Assembly (NCBI GenBank): GCA_023150835.1 | Contig: JAKLKB010000155.1 | Span: 1 to 15,068, forward strand | Direction of reading: 5' to 3' | Source: Myxococcota bacterium | GTDB lineage: Bacteria; Myxococcota_C; UBA6777 | Length of the DNA stretch: 15,068 bases | In this document: positions 1 through 5,584 of the stretch, one piece after another | Position numbering within the stretch: position 1 is the stretch's first letter | How the letters are laid out: every line of letters starts with the position of its first letter | Translations under genes and position numbers: made by a program | The notes under the pieces: model-generated | Databases searched by the model: none | Seen by the model: the letters and a program-made list of their open reading frames with translations, nothing else | Told to the model about the DNA's origin: nothing

Positions 1-778
1 CCTCGGTGCTTCCGCCACAATCAAAGCAGGCAACGCCTCCCTTGACTTTTCGGGTGATACCATCACCGCCAAATCTTCCGCGTTTTCCGTCGAAACCACG
101 ACCTTTGAAGTCAAGGGAACCAACGCGACGACTCTAAAACTCGATGATGCCGCCAAAACCGTCACCTTCGAAAAAGCCAATGTTCGCATCCTCAACGGAA
201 CCACCAAAACAGACCAAGCCAACGGTCTTGGCAACTTGATTCTGGGCTATAACGATACCACTTTGCCTGCCAATCCGCCGTTTACACTTCAACGCGCAGG
301 CTCTCACAATCTTGTGGTCGGTGATTCCCATAGCTACCCCACCACCGCAGGCATCGTCGCTGGCCGTTACAACAATCTCGTCGGTAAATCCGCTTCCATC
401 TTGGGCGGCTCCCAAAATCAAGCCTACAGCGAAGGCTCTGTCATTTTAGGCGGTACACAAAACACCACAGGAAAAGCCAACAATACCGCTGTTCCTTTCT
501 TCGGTCTTTATTCCACCATCTCAGGTGGTTCTTTGAATCAAACTTACGGTACGCGTTCCTCTATTCTCGGGGGGAGCGGAAACTTGACAGGCGTTCACGA
601 CGACGCGAGCAAGGGCTCGCATGCCTCCGTCAGCGGAGGGCAGTCGAACACCGCTTCGGGCTCGCATGCCTCCGTCAGCGGAGGGCAGTCGAACTCCGCG
701 AAATTCAATACATCTTTTATTTGCGGCGGTCTTGGGCCGCGAGAAACAACGGTAGATGGTGGTATTGTGTGCCAATAA
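1..778 (+). CDS. Surface/adhesin-like protein with YadA-head-type repeats, 3' end only
   Basis: The reading frame is open from base 2 to a TAA at 776-778, so this is the C-terminal ~258 residues of a larger protein; the start lies before the window. The first ~75 residues are Thr/Ala/Lys-rich and beta-like. The rest is a run of short repeats around the motifs SILGGSQN, VILGGTQN, TISGGSLN and SVSGGQSN, about 15 residues apart in the best copies. This matches the pattern of left-handed beta-roll heads of trimeric autotransporter adhesins (Hep/Hag, YadA head). The end, with two Cys (FICGG and GGIVCQ), does not look like a YadA beta-barrel anchor, so classical autotransport is not supported. Codons end mostly in C (AAC, ACC, CTC). 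A role as an exposed surface or fibre protein is inferred; no ligand can be named. Confidence 0.8.
   Translation, partial: LGASATIKAGNASLDFSGDTITAKSSAFSVETTTFEVKGTNATTLKLDDAAKTVTFEKANVRILNGTTKTDQANGLGNLILGYNDTTLPANPPFTLQRAGSHNLVVGDSHSYPTTAGIVAGRYNNLVGKSASILGGSQNQAYSEGSVILGGTQNTTGKANNTAVPFFGLYSTISGGSLNQTYGTRSSILGGSGNLTGVHDDASKGSHASVSGGQSNTASGSHASVSGGQSNSAKFNTSFICGGLGPRETTVDGGIVCQ
613..695. repeat. 45-bp tandem repeat inside the surface protein
   Basis: Two near-identical units start at 613 and 658 and encode GSHASVSGGQSNTAS and GSHASVSGGQSN. They are identical over about 37 bp and diverge only at the end, which points to a recent in-frame duplication of one head repeat. Confidence 0.85.
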
Positions 779-844
779 AACACACGCTCCACGCTCCGGG
801 CTTGTTTTGCTTTTTAATGTTTTTTCTTTATGCACGGAGGCTCC

Positions 845-1291
845 ATGCCACCGCCTCTTTCCCCACATTCTCTTTCCCCGCCATCTTGTGCAAACTACCG
901 ATGCTTCGCTATTTTTGCCACTTTTCTCCTTGCACTCCTCCTTTTGCCCCATCACATCGCTTGTTTGCCACCCGCTCCCACCCGTTGCGCTCCCTGCCTC
1001 GAAGACAACACGTGTGGCGAAAACAATGCTTTCGTCTGTAAAGAAGGTCTCTGTGTCTCCAGAGACAACCCCGATCCCAAACAGTGCGCCTCCGAACAAA
1101 CGGACGGTGGCTCCGAAAAGACCGAACCCCTCCCCGAGAACCTCCCCGAAGAAGCCCTTTTTCCCGAAGATGGCGCTCCCTCCGATGGCGAAGCTCTCCA
1201 CGAACAAGACCCTGAGGTGGGCTTGCTTTGTGAGGATGCTGGGGTGGGCTTGCTTTGTGAGGCGGGTTTATGGGGTGGGTTTGCTTTGTGA
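845..1291 (+). CDS. Small Cys-rich exported protein (putative lipoprotein)
   Basis: 148 residues, family not recognised. I chose the ATG at 845 because GGAGG lies at 836-840; an ATG at 830 would place that site inside the gene. Residues 20-39 form a hydrophobic export segment (FAIFATFLLALLLL) ending at Cys40. The preceding HIA is a poor lipobox, so signal peptidase I cleavage is equally possible. A compact Cys cluster follows (C40, C48, C51, C57, C65, C70, C81), resembling the small disulfide modules common in exported myxobacterial proteins. After that comes an acidic Glu/Pro/Asp-rich tail. Codon choice resembles the upstream gene, 66 bp away. The last ~25 residues are read from a 20-bp DNA repeat that also encodes the end of the convergent minus-strand gene, so the 3' end may have been remodelled. 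Function unknown. Confidence 0.55.
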   Translation: MPPPLSPHSLSPPSCANYRCFAIFATFLLALLLLPHHIACLPPAPTRCAPCLEDNTCGENNAFVCKEGLCVSRDNPDPKQCASEQTDGGSEKTEPLPENLPEEALFPEDGAPSDGEALHEQDPEVGLLCEDAGVGLLCEAGLWGGFAL

Positions 1292-1293
1292 GG
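1216..1293. repeat. Three copies of a 20-bp repeat at the convergent gene ends
   Basis: GGTGGGCTTGCTTTGTGAGG occurs at 1216-1235 and 1243-1262, and with one change at 1274-1293. It encodes GLLCE on the plus strand and SQSKPT on the minus strand. The stop codons of both flanking genes lie within or next to it. Confidence 0.85.
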
Positions 1294-2650
1294 CTGCGGG
1301 CTTGTGTTGTGGGGCTTGTGCGCTGGCGCGGTATCCGGGGTTGAGTTGTTCTTGTAGGTTGTAGCGTTCGAGTTCTTTTTGGGACATACCCGTGAGTGTT
1401 TTGTAGAATTGGCCGGCAAAGCCATCTTTTGCGATGGAATTTTTGAAACCGTTTTTGTCGAAGGCGTCGAGGAAAGCAAAGAGTTTTGTGGCGTCGACTT
1501 TGCCGTTGCTGTCAAGGAGCTTGGGGACGATAGCTTGGAGGTCTTGAGCGGTAAGGGGGGTCTTGTTGGCAAGGGTTTCGAGACCGTTTTCCTTGCAAAA
1601 GGCGCGCAGTTGGGCTTGGACTTTGGTGTCGTTGAGCATCACGGGATTTTTAGCGAGAGTTTCGATGATGGCTCCTTTGACCGCCCCAACGGAAAGGTTG
1701 GCAGGAAGACTTTGTTTGAACTGGTTGCGGGTGATCGTCGTGCTGTTTGGCGGGGGGGTCGGTTTATTTTGTTGGTTTGTGCGGTGTTCGGGTGCTTTTC
1801 GGGGGGTATCGGTGAGTGCTTTGTGGAGTTGGCTGGCAAAGCCATCTTTTGCGATGGAATTTTTGAAGCCGTTTTTGTCGAAAGCGTCGAGGAAAGCAAA
1901 GAGTTTTGTGGCGTCGACTTTGCCGTTGCTATCGAGGAGTTTGGGGACGATAGCTTGGAGGTCTTGAGCGGTAAGGGGGTTCTTGTTGGCGAGGGTTTCG
2001 AGGCCATTTTCCTTGCAAAAAGCGCGTAGTTGGGCTTGGACTTTGGCGTCGTTGAGTATCGCGGGATTTTGAGCGAGAGTTCTGGTGAGGGCCGCTTTGA
2101 CGGTCTCTGCGGAAAGGTTGGTGGGGAGGCTTTGTGTGAACTGGCTGCGGGAGATGGAGGCGCTGGTGGTCGGTGTCGTGGTCGCTTTGTTTGTGGTGGT
2201 GGCGGGGGTTTTGGTTTGTGTGGCAGCTTTGTTTTGCCGATAGGCGCTTGCGCGGTGTTCGAGTTCTTTTCGGGGGATGCTGACGAGGGTTTTGTGGAAT
2301 TGGCTGGCGAAGCCATCTTTTGCGATGGAGTCTTTGAAGCCGTCTTTGTCGAAGGAATCGAGGAAAGCAAAGAGTTTTGTGGCGTCGACTTTGCCGTTTT
2401 TGTCGAGGAGCTTGGGGACGATGGATTGGAGGTCTTCGGCGGTGAGGGGGTTCTTGTTGGCAAGGGTTTCGAGACCGTTGCTTTTGCAAAAAGCGCGTAG
2501 TTGGGCTTGGACTTTGGTGTCGTTGAGCATCGCGGGGTTTTTGGCGAGGGTTTCGATGATCGTGCCTTTGACGGCGTCTGCGGAAAGGTCGTTGGGAAGG
2601 CTTTGTTTGAATTGGTGGCGGGTGGTGGTGTTTTCGGCGATCCGTGTCAT
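1268..2650 (-). CDS. Protein with three tandem copies of an unrecognised helical domain
   Basis: 460 residues. The start at 2650 is supported by an AGGAG ribosome-binding site 6-7 bases upstream and by the identical start context of the paralogue at 6877. There is no signal peptide or membrane segment. Three copies of a ~125-residue domain lie at about 10-134, 166-290 and 306-430, each beginning R-x-QF-x-QSLP and containing LRAFCK-x-NGLETLANK, PLTAQDLQAIVPKLLD, NGKVDATKLFAFLD and SIAKDGFA. The DxNGKVD stretch resembles a degenerate EF-hand or dockerin-like loop but lacks the full ligand pattern, so calcium binding is only a possibility. Thr/Ala/Pro/Gln-rich linkers join the copies. Copies 2 and 3 are almost identical at DNA level. 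The protein ends SQSKPTP without the C-terminal region present in the paralogue. Function unknown; a repeat-domain relative of an effector-like family is my inference. Confidence 0.85.
   Translation of the reverse strand: MTRIAENTTTRHQFKQSLPNDLSADAVKGTIIETLAKNPAMLNDTKVQAQLRAFCKSNGLETLANKNPLTAEDLQSIVPKLLDKNGKVDATKLFAFLDSFDKDGFKDSIAKDGFASQFHKTLVSIPRKELEHRASAYRQNKAATQTKTPATTTNKATTTPTTSASISRSQFTQSLPTNLSAETVKAALTRTLAQNPAILNDAKVQAQLRAFCKENGLETLANKNPLTAQDLQAIVPKLLDSNGKVDATKLFAFLDAFDKNGFKNSIAKDGFASQLHKALTDTPRKAPEHRTNQQNKPTPPPNSTTITRNQFKQSLPANLSVGAVKGAIIETLAKNPVMLNDTKVQAQLRAFCKENGLETLANKTPLTAQDLQAIVPKLLDSNGKVDATKLFAFLDAFDKNGFKNSIAKDGFAGQFYKTLTGMSQKELERYNLQEQLNPGYRASAQAPQHKPAASQSKPTP
1413..2622. repeat. 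Internal coding repeats (~420 and ~471 bp offset)
   Basis: DNA encoding domain 3 and domain 2 is offset by exactly 420 bp. Over 1433-1560 versus 1853-1980 I count only six differences. Domain 1 is offset a further ~471 bp and is more divergent. This near identity suggests recent duplication or gene conversion. Confidence 0.85.
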
Positions 2651-2663
2651 GGCTTGCTCCTGA

Positions 2664-2721
2664 TTTGGCCTTGGTTGGTTGATTTGGCCTTGTTTGGGTG
2701 GTTTGGCCTTGTTTGGCCTTG
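2664..2721 (-). repeat. Four iteron-like 10-bp repeats, copy A
   Basis: TTTGGCCTTG on the plus strand (CAAGGCCAAA in transcript sense) starts at 2664, 2683, 2702 and 2712. The spacings of 19, 19 and 10 are about two, two and one helical turns. They are not multiples of three, so this is not a coding repeat. The array sits between the start codon and the conserved hairpin. Confidence 0.75.
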
Positions 2722-2725
2722 GTTG

Positions 2726-2769
2726 AGCCGCTGCTTGGTGTGGCAGCGATCGGGTTTCGTGGAGCGGCT
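2726..2769 (-). promoter_or_regulatory. Leader hairpin with competing stem, copy A
   Basis: A stem of 2730-2734 with 2743-2747 (GCTGC/GCAGC) encloses an 8-base loop. A second pairing, 2726-2732 with 2763-2769 (AGCCGCT/AGCGGCT), uses part of the same left arm, so the two are alternatives or only partly nested. The paralogous leader keeps the stem through paired changes. Confidence 0.55.
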
Positions 2770-3007
2770 AGGAGCATCGCTTGTGCCGTCGATGTGATCC
2801 ACCGAAAATCCCTGCCTTTCCAGACGCTTGCTTGTTTTTGTAGAGAGCCGAAACAGCGGGAGTGTTTGGTTTGTGTGCGCGGCGTGTTTGGATCTTGGAC
2901 GGCGTGTTGTGGACGCTTGTGGGAGAGCGAAGATCGATGTTGTACCCGTCGATGGATGATAGGAGTGGCGCAACGGGCAAAAACCCCGTGCTTCTCTGCG
3001 CAGAGTG

Positions 3008-3179
3008 ATACGAAATCCGCCCGTAGTATGATCGTAAAGATGTAGGGGCAGCCCCCCGTGGCTGCCCAAGAATAGGGCGTATACGTACTCTCGTTTGCTG
3101 TGTACATCACTCGGCAGCTGCCCAAGAATAGGGCGTATACGTACTCTCGTTTGCTGTGTACATCACTCGGATATCGTAT
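3008..3179 (+). repeat. Terminal-inverted-repeat miniature element, copy 1 (with internal duplication)
   Basis: It starts ATACGAAATCCG and ends CGGATATCGTAT; these ends are imperfect inverted repeats of one another. A strong hairpin near 3045-3067 pairs GGGCAGCC with GGCTGCCC. A 56-bp segment is tandemly duplicated (3061-3116 and 3117-3172); without it the element is ~116 bp, matching the copy at 11689. It has no coding capacity. It ends 12 bp from the stop codon of the membrane protein gene, so its hairpin may also serve that gene's 3' end. Confidence 0.75.
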
Positions 3180-3190
3180 AAGGGGCTGGT

Positions 3191-4912
3191 TTAGAGAGAG
3201 AGCAACAAGGGGCCGGGGACGTAAGGGGCGTTCGCCCAAGCTTGGTGGAGAGAGAGGTAGGTTTGTAAGAGTTCTTGCCAAGAGGTTTGGGGATCGGCGG
3301 AGAGTTTGATGCCACAGCGCTTTCCGCATTGTTTTCGCCAAGCGCCAACGCGATTGAAGGCTTGCGAAGCAGAGAGCGGGGTTTGGCCTTCGAGGAGGCT
3401 TGTGGGGGAGCGATGCAAGTGTAGCCAAGAACCACCTTTCCAAGAAGGGATCTCTTGTTTTGCGGGCCACGCGAAGAGGGCGAAGGCATGGGCGGATGGT
3501 CTTCCAAAGAGCCACCACGGAAAGCGGGCAGCGTTGGCGTCTTTTGTTGGGGAGATCCCTGCGATCGAGAACGCGCATTGGCTTTTTTGCGTGTGTTTTG
3601 TGAGGCGAGGGAGGACGGTTGCCCAAGATAGGCGACGGTCCAACGCCAACCGCGCTTGTTGTTTGGGCTTTGTGCAACAAGATCCGTTGTAGCGGATAGA
3701 CGGGTTAAATCGCTGCATACGCCAGAGGCGCTCGCGGGAGGACCACAACTCACAAGGCAACATCAGGGCCGATGTTTCGGGTGTATGTGGCGATGGGGCA
3801 GGTTTGGGGGCAGGTTGTGGGGGGGCCACATAGCGGGCGAATCGGTTCGCAATAGGCGTCTCGACGATGGGGGTGGGAGGGGGTGGAGGTTTGAGGCTGT
3901 GTGTTTTCTCTGTGGCATCGAGGATCTCCCAATCGGTTTCGCGGGTGGGCAGAGGCTCCGCATTCCAGAGCTTTGAACGGGCGTAGAAGGGCGCGGGGCT
4001 ACCCTTTGGCTCGCCTTGAGATGGGGCAGGATCGAGGCTGATCGTGGGGAGTTGGAGCGTGGGGAGATGTCTGAGGGAAGCACCGTCTGCGTTGGTGGTC
4101 TGCCAGATATCGAGCCACCGTTGTTTTTGGAACCATGAAGCCATGAAGAGTACCGCGATGAAAAGCAAGCCCCCATAAGCCGCTCGGCGTTTCGTTGTGT
4201 TCGAAAGCGAGAGCGCGAAGCCAAGAACAGCCAACGCTCCACCGAGCCACATCGCTTGCGAGCCGATGTGGTACGCACTGAGACCGCTTTTTAGCATGGC
4301 ACGAAGAAGAGAGACTTGATCGGGCATCGCCTTGGACAACGCCGTATAACATTGCTGTTGACCGATCGCTACAAACCACCCTCCCACCGCAAGCATCACC
4401 ATCCCTCCTATCCCCAGATCGAGGCTCCACGCCCAACCAGACGAGGTCTGCTCTTGGGGGCTTTTGAGCGGCTCAAGTGTGCCTTCTTGCGGTGCTGTCT
4501 GTCGCCCCAACAAAAGCACAGCCACAGCAAGCCCAAACAAGCCAAACAGCACCGCAAAACACAGCGATTGGTGCATCGCTACGTCCAGACGGGCCAGCCG
4601 CAAGGCCCGTGTGATCTGGTCGTCTGCAAGCCCATAAAGGGTTTTCTTCCAGTCGGAAAGGGCGAACCATCCAAAACCAAAGAATGTGAGGAGAAAAAGC
4701 AGCGCAGGCAGGAAAGATAACGGCTGCTTGGGAGATCTTCGCAGAATATGCAGGCCCCACCCAAAGCTCCAAAGGTACACGACACCAGCCAGCCCCCAAA
4801 GCAGCCAAGGCTTTTCGCTGTTATCGTAGGGCAGTTTTGCCGCAAAGCCAGACAAACCGCCTAAAAAAAGGCCGATCATCAGATAGAGTAGAATGACAGG
4901 TTTCTTTTGCAT
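3191..4912 (-). CDS. Seven-TM protein with Pro-rich linker and C-terminal soluble domain
   Basis: 573 residues, family not recognised. The ATG at 4912 is chosen because MQKKP leads directly into the first membrane helix and AGGAG lies ~10 bases upstream; the longer upstream frame runs into repeat DNA. Predicted membrane helices lie near residues 5-27, 36-56, 64-86, 116-136, 164-184, 218-238 and 243-262. A Pro-rich linker follows (about 300-380, including KPPPPPTP). The soluble C-terminal part (about 385-573) has Cys387, 412, 413, 446, 529 and 533. Its end, CGIKLSADPQTSWQELLQTY, resembles the last strand and helix of ExbD/TolR periplasmic domains. This likeness, the odd number of helices and the Cys content suggest a periplasmic C-terminus, but that is weak inference. 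The gene lies between the two domain-sharing paralogues and between inverted copies of the miniature element. Confidence 0.75.
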   Translation of the reverse strand: MQKKPVILLYLMIGLFLGGLSGFAAKLPYDNSEKPWLLWGLAGVVYLWSFGWGLHILRRSPKQPLSFLPALLFLLTFFGFGWFALSDWKKTLYGLADDQITRALRLARLDVAMHQSLCFAVLFGLFGLAVAVLLLGRQTAPQEGTLEPLKSPQEQTSSGWAWSLDLGIGGMVMLAVGGWFVAIGQQQCYTALSKAMPDQVSLLRAMLKSGLSAYHIGSQAMWLGGALAVLGFALSLSNTTKRRAAYGGLLFIAVLFMASWFQKQRWLDIWQTTNADGASLRHLPTLQLPTISLDPAPSQGEPKGSPAPFYARSKLWNAEPLPTRETDWEILDATEKTHSLKPPPPPTPIVETPIANRFARYVAPPQPAPKPAPSPHTPETSALMLPCELWSSRERLWRMQRFNPSIRYNGSCCTKPKQQARLALDRRLSWATVLPRLTKHTQKSQCAFSIAGISPTKDANAARFPWWLFGRPSAHAFALFAWPAKQEIPSWKGGSWLHLHRSPTSLLEGQTPLSASQAFNRVGAWRKQCGKRCGIKLSADPQTSWQELLQTYLSLHQAWANAPYVPGPLLLSL

Positions 4913-4987
4913 CGTCGCTTGGCTCCTGTTTGACGGATATTGTAGGAATGATGATCGCAAACGAATGGCATGAGTTGGATCAAGTGT

Positions 4988-5067
4988 TCGCGAACCGCCC
5001 GATTCTTGGGCAGCCACAGGGGGCTGCCCCTACATTTTTACGATCATACTACAGGCGGATTTCGTAT
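4988..5067 (-). repeat. Miniature element, copy 2 (inverted relative to copy 1)
   Basis: In reverse orientation it contains the ATACGAAATCCG end (5056-5067), the GATCGTAAAAATGTAGG stretch and the GGGCAGCC/GGCTGCCC-type hairpin. The match is clear down to GATTCTTGGGC near 4990. Further left (about 4935-4987) it decays, with only scraps such as GCAAACGA shared. Together with copy 1 it brackets the membrane protein gene, and its remnant forms the DNA just upstream of that gene. Confidence 0.7.
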
Positions 5068-5123
5068 GATTTGTTTTTTTAGAGAGGGTGGCTGTGTGAA
5101 GTGATGCTGTTGGGTGCGTTTTG

Positions 5124-5138
5124 TGGGGCTTTGCCCCA
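5124..5138. repeat. Short palindrome TGGGGCTTTGCCCCA
   Basis: A perfect 6-bp stem around CTTTG. The same palindrome is one end of the 51-bp repeat at 5374, so this may be a fragment of that repeat. Confidence 0.55.
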
Positions 5139-5197
5139 TACGCGCCTTGTTCAGGTGGAAACCTCGTAGAGTCGGTCTTGATCGCCTTTTTTTTTCT

Positions 5198-5346
5198 CCC
5201 CCCCTCAATCCCCCCGTGAACGGGGGGAAGTTGGAACGGGCAGCGTCTGCATTTGGTGCAAACAGCGTGCGTCATGAAAAAACAAGATCCCCGATGCTTC
5301 CGACTTTCGCTCCCTCCCCTGTTCACGGGGGAGGGCGGGGTGGGGG
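5198..5346. repeat. Large imperfect inverted repeat with G/C-run hairpins
   Basis: The left arm (about 5198-5237) contains CCCCCCGTGAACGGGGGG followed by AAGTTGGA. The right arm (about 5297-5346) contains TCCGACTT and then CTCCCCTGTTCACGGGGGAG. The arms are inverted copies separated by ~60 bp, and each arm carries its own hairpin. It looks like a non-coding repetitive element; I see no credible gene between 5068 and 5584. Confidence 0.6.
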
Positions 5347-5373
5347 GCTTTCCTCCGCTTCACCTAACGCCTA

Positions 5374-5424
5374 TGGGGCTTTGCCCCACGCCCCACAAGG
5401 GAACTGTGTCCCCTTGACCCCGTG
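5374..5424 (-). repeat. 51-bp intergenic repeat, inverted copy
   Basis: Read on the minus strand it begins CACGGGGTCAAGGGG and ends GGGGCAAAGCCCCA. It matches 8662-8712 along its full length with scattered substitutions. It contains nested palindromes (GGGG...CCCC) and no coding potential. Confidence 0.75.
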
Positions 5425-5584
5425 TTGGCGAAGTGGCTCTATGTTTTTCAATCCAACGGATCTGTCGTTTGAACTATCCCGATCACGGGGATTTGTCAAC
5501 TGCGGCATCTCGATCTCAATCAAACAGCATCGCTGTTTTCACGGATCGCGGCGCTCGTTCTCTTTTGGGCTGACGAGAGAGAGG
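5425..5584. other. Gene-free stretch downstream of the 5585-6877 gene
   Basis: The only structure I see is a 7-bp hairpin at 5522-5538 (AAACAGC, loop ATC, GCTGTTT). It lies ~50 bases past the stop of the minus-strand gene but lacks a T-run on that strand, so it is a weak terminator candidate. Confidence 0.3.

Larger units (their letters stand above)
2651..2926 (-). promoter_or_regulatory. Conserved leader of the three-domain gene (copy A)
   Basis: These ~275 bp upstream of the ATG at 2650 match 6878-7153 without a gap. There are four substitutions in the first 125 bp and about twelve in the next 150. The order in the direction of transcription is: a conserved ~150-base segment, a hairpin region, four copies of a 10-bp motif, the AGGAG site and the ATG. 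Promoter and possible regulatory RNA must lie in or upstream of it. An in-frame peptide reading exists in both copies but is broken by a TAG at 2768-2770 here, and many of the differences would change residues. I therefore favour non-coding DNA or an untranslated leader. Confidence 0.6.

Noticed and set aside
952-1572. 206-codon minus-strand frame covering the Cys-rich protein gene
   Set aside because: Ser/Pro/Lys-rich, overlaps the end of the three-domain gene out of frame, and has no start signal. The plus-strand frame has GGAGG, an export segment and a Cys module.
1400-2420. EF-hand calcium-binding loops in the repeated domain
   Set aside because: DxNGKVD lacks the 12-residue DxDxDGxIxxxE pattern and the final Glu. 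I mention it only as a degenerate resemblance.
1413-2622. Diversity-generating retroelement variable repeats
   Set aside because: There is no reverse transcriptase and no adenine-specific substitution pattern between copies.
1379-2663. Long open frames on the plus strand opposite the three-domain gene
   Set aside because: They mirror the repeat structure of the minus-strand gene, lack ribosome-binding sites, and appear in the same way opposite the paralogue. They are shadows of a C-ending codon bias.
1929-3680. 583-codon minus-strand frame running through two genes and the spacer
   Set aside because: Arg/Pro/Gln-rich translation typical of an off-frame reading. It crosses the start of one gene, the repeat element and the end of another.
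5030-5326. 98-codon minus-strand frame in the repeat-rich spacer
   Set aside because: It lies across two repeat elements and has no protein-like features or ribosome-binding site.
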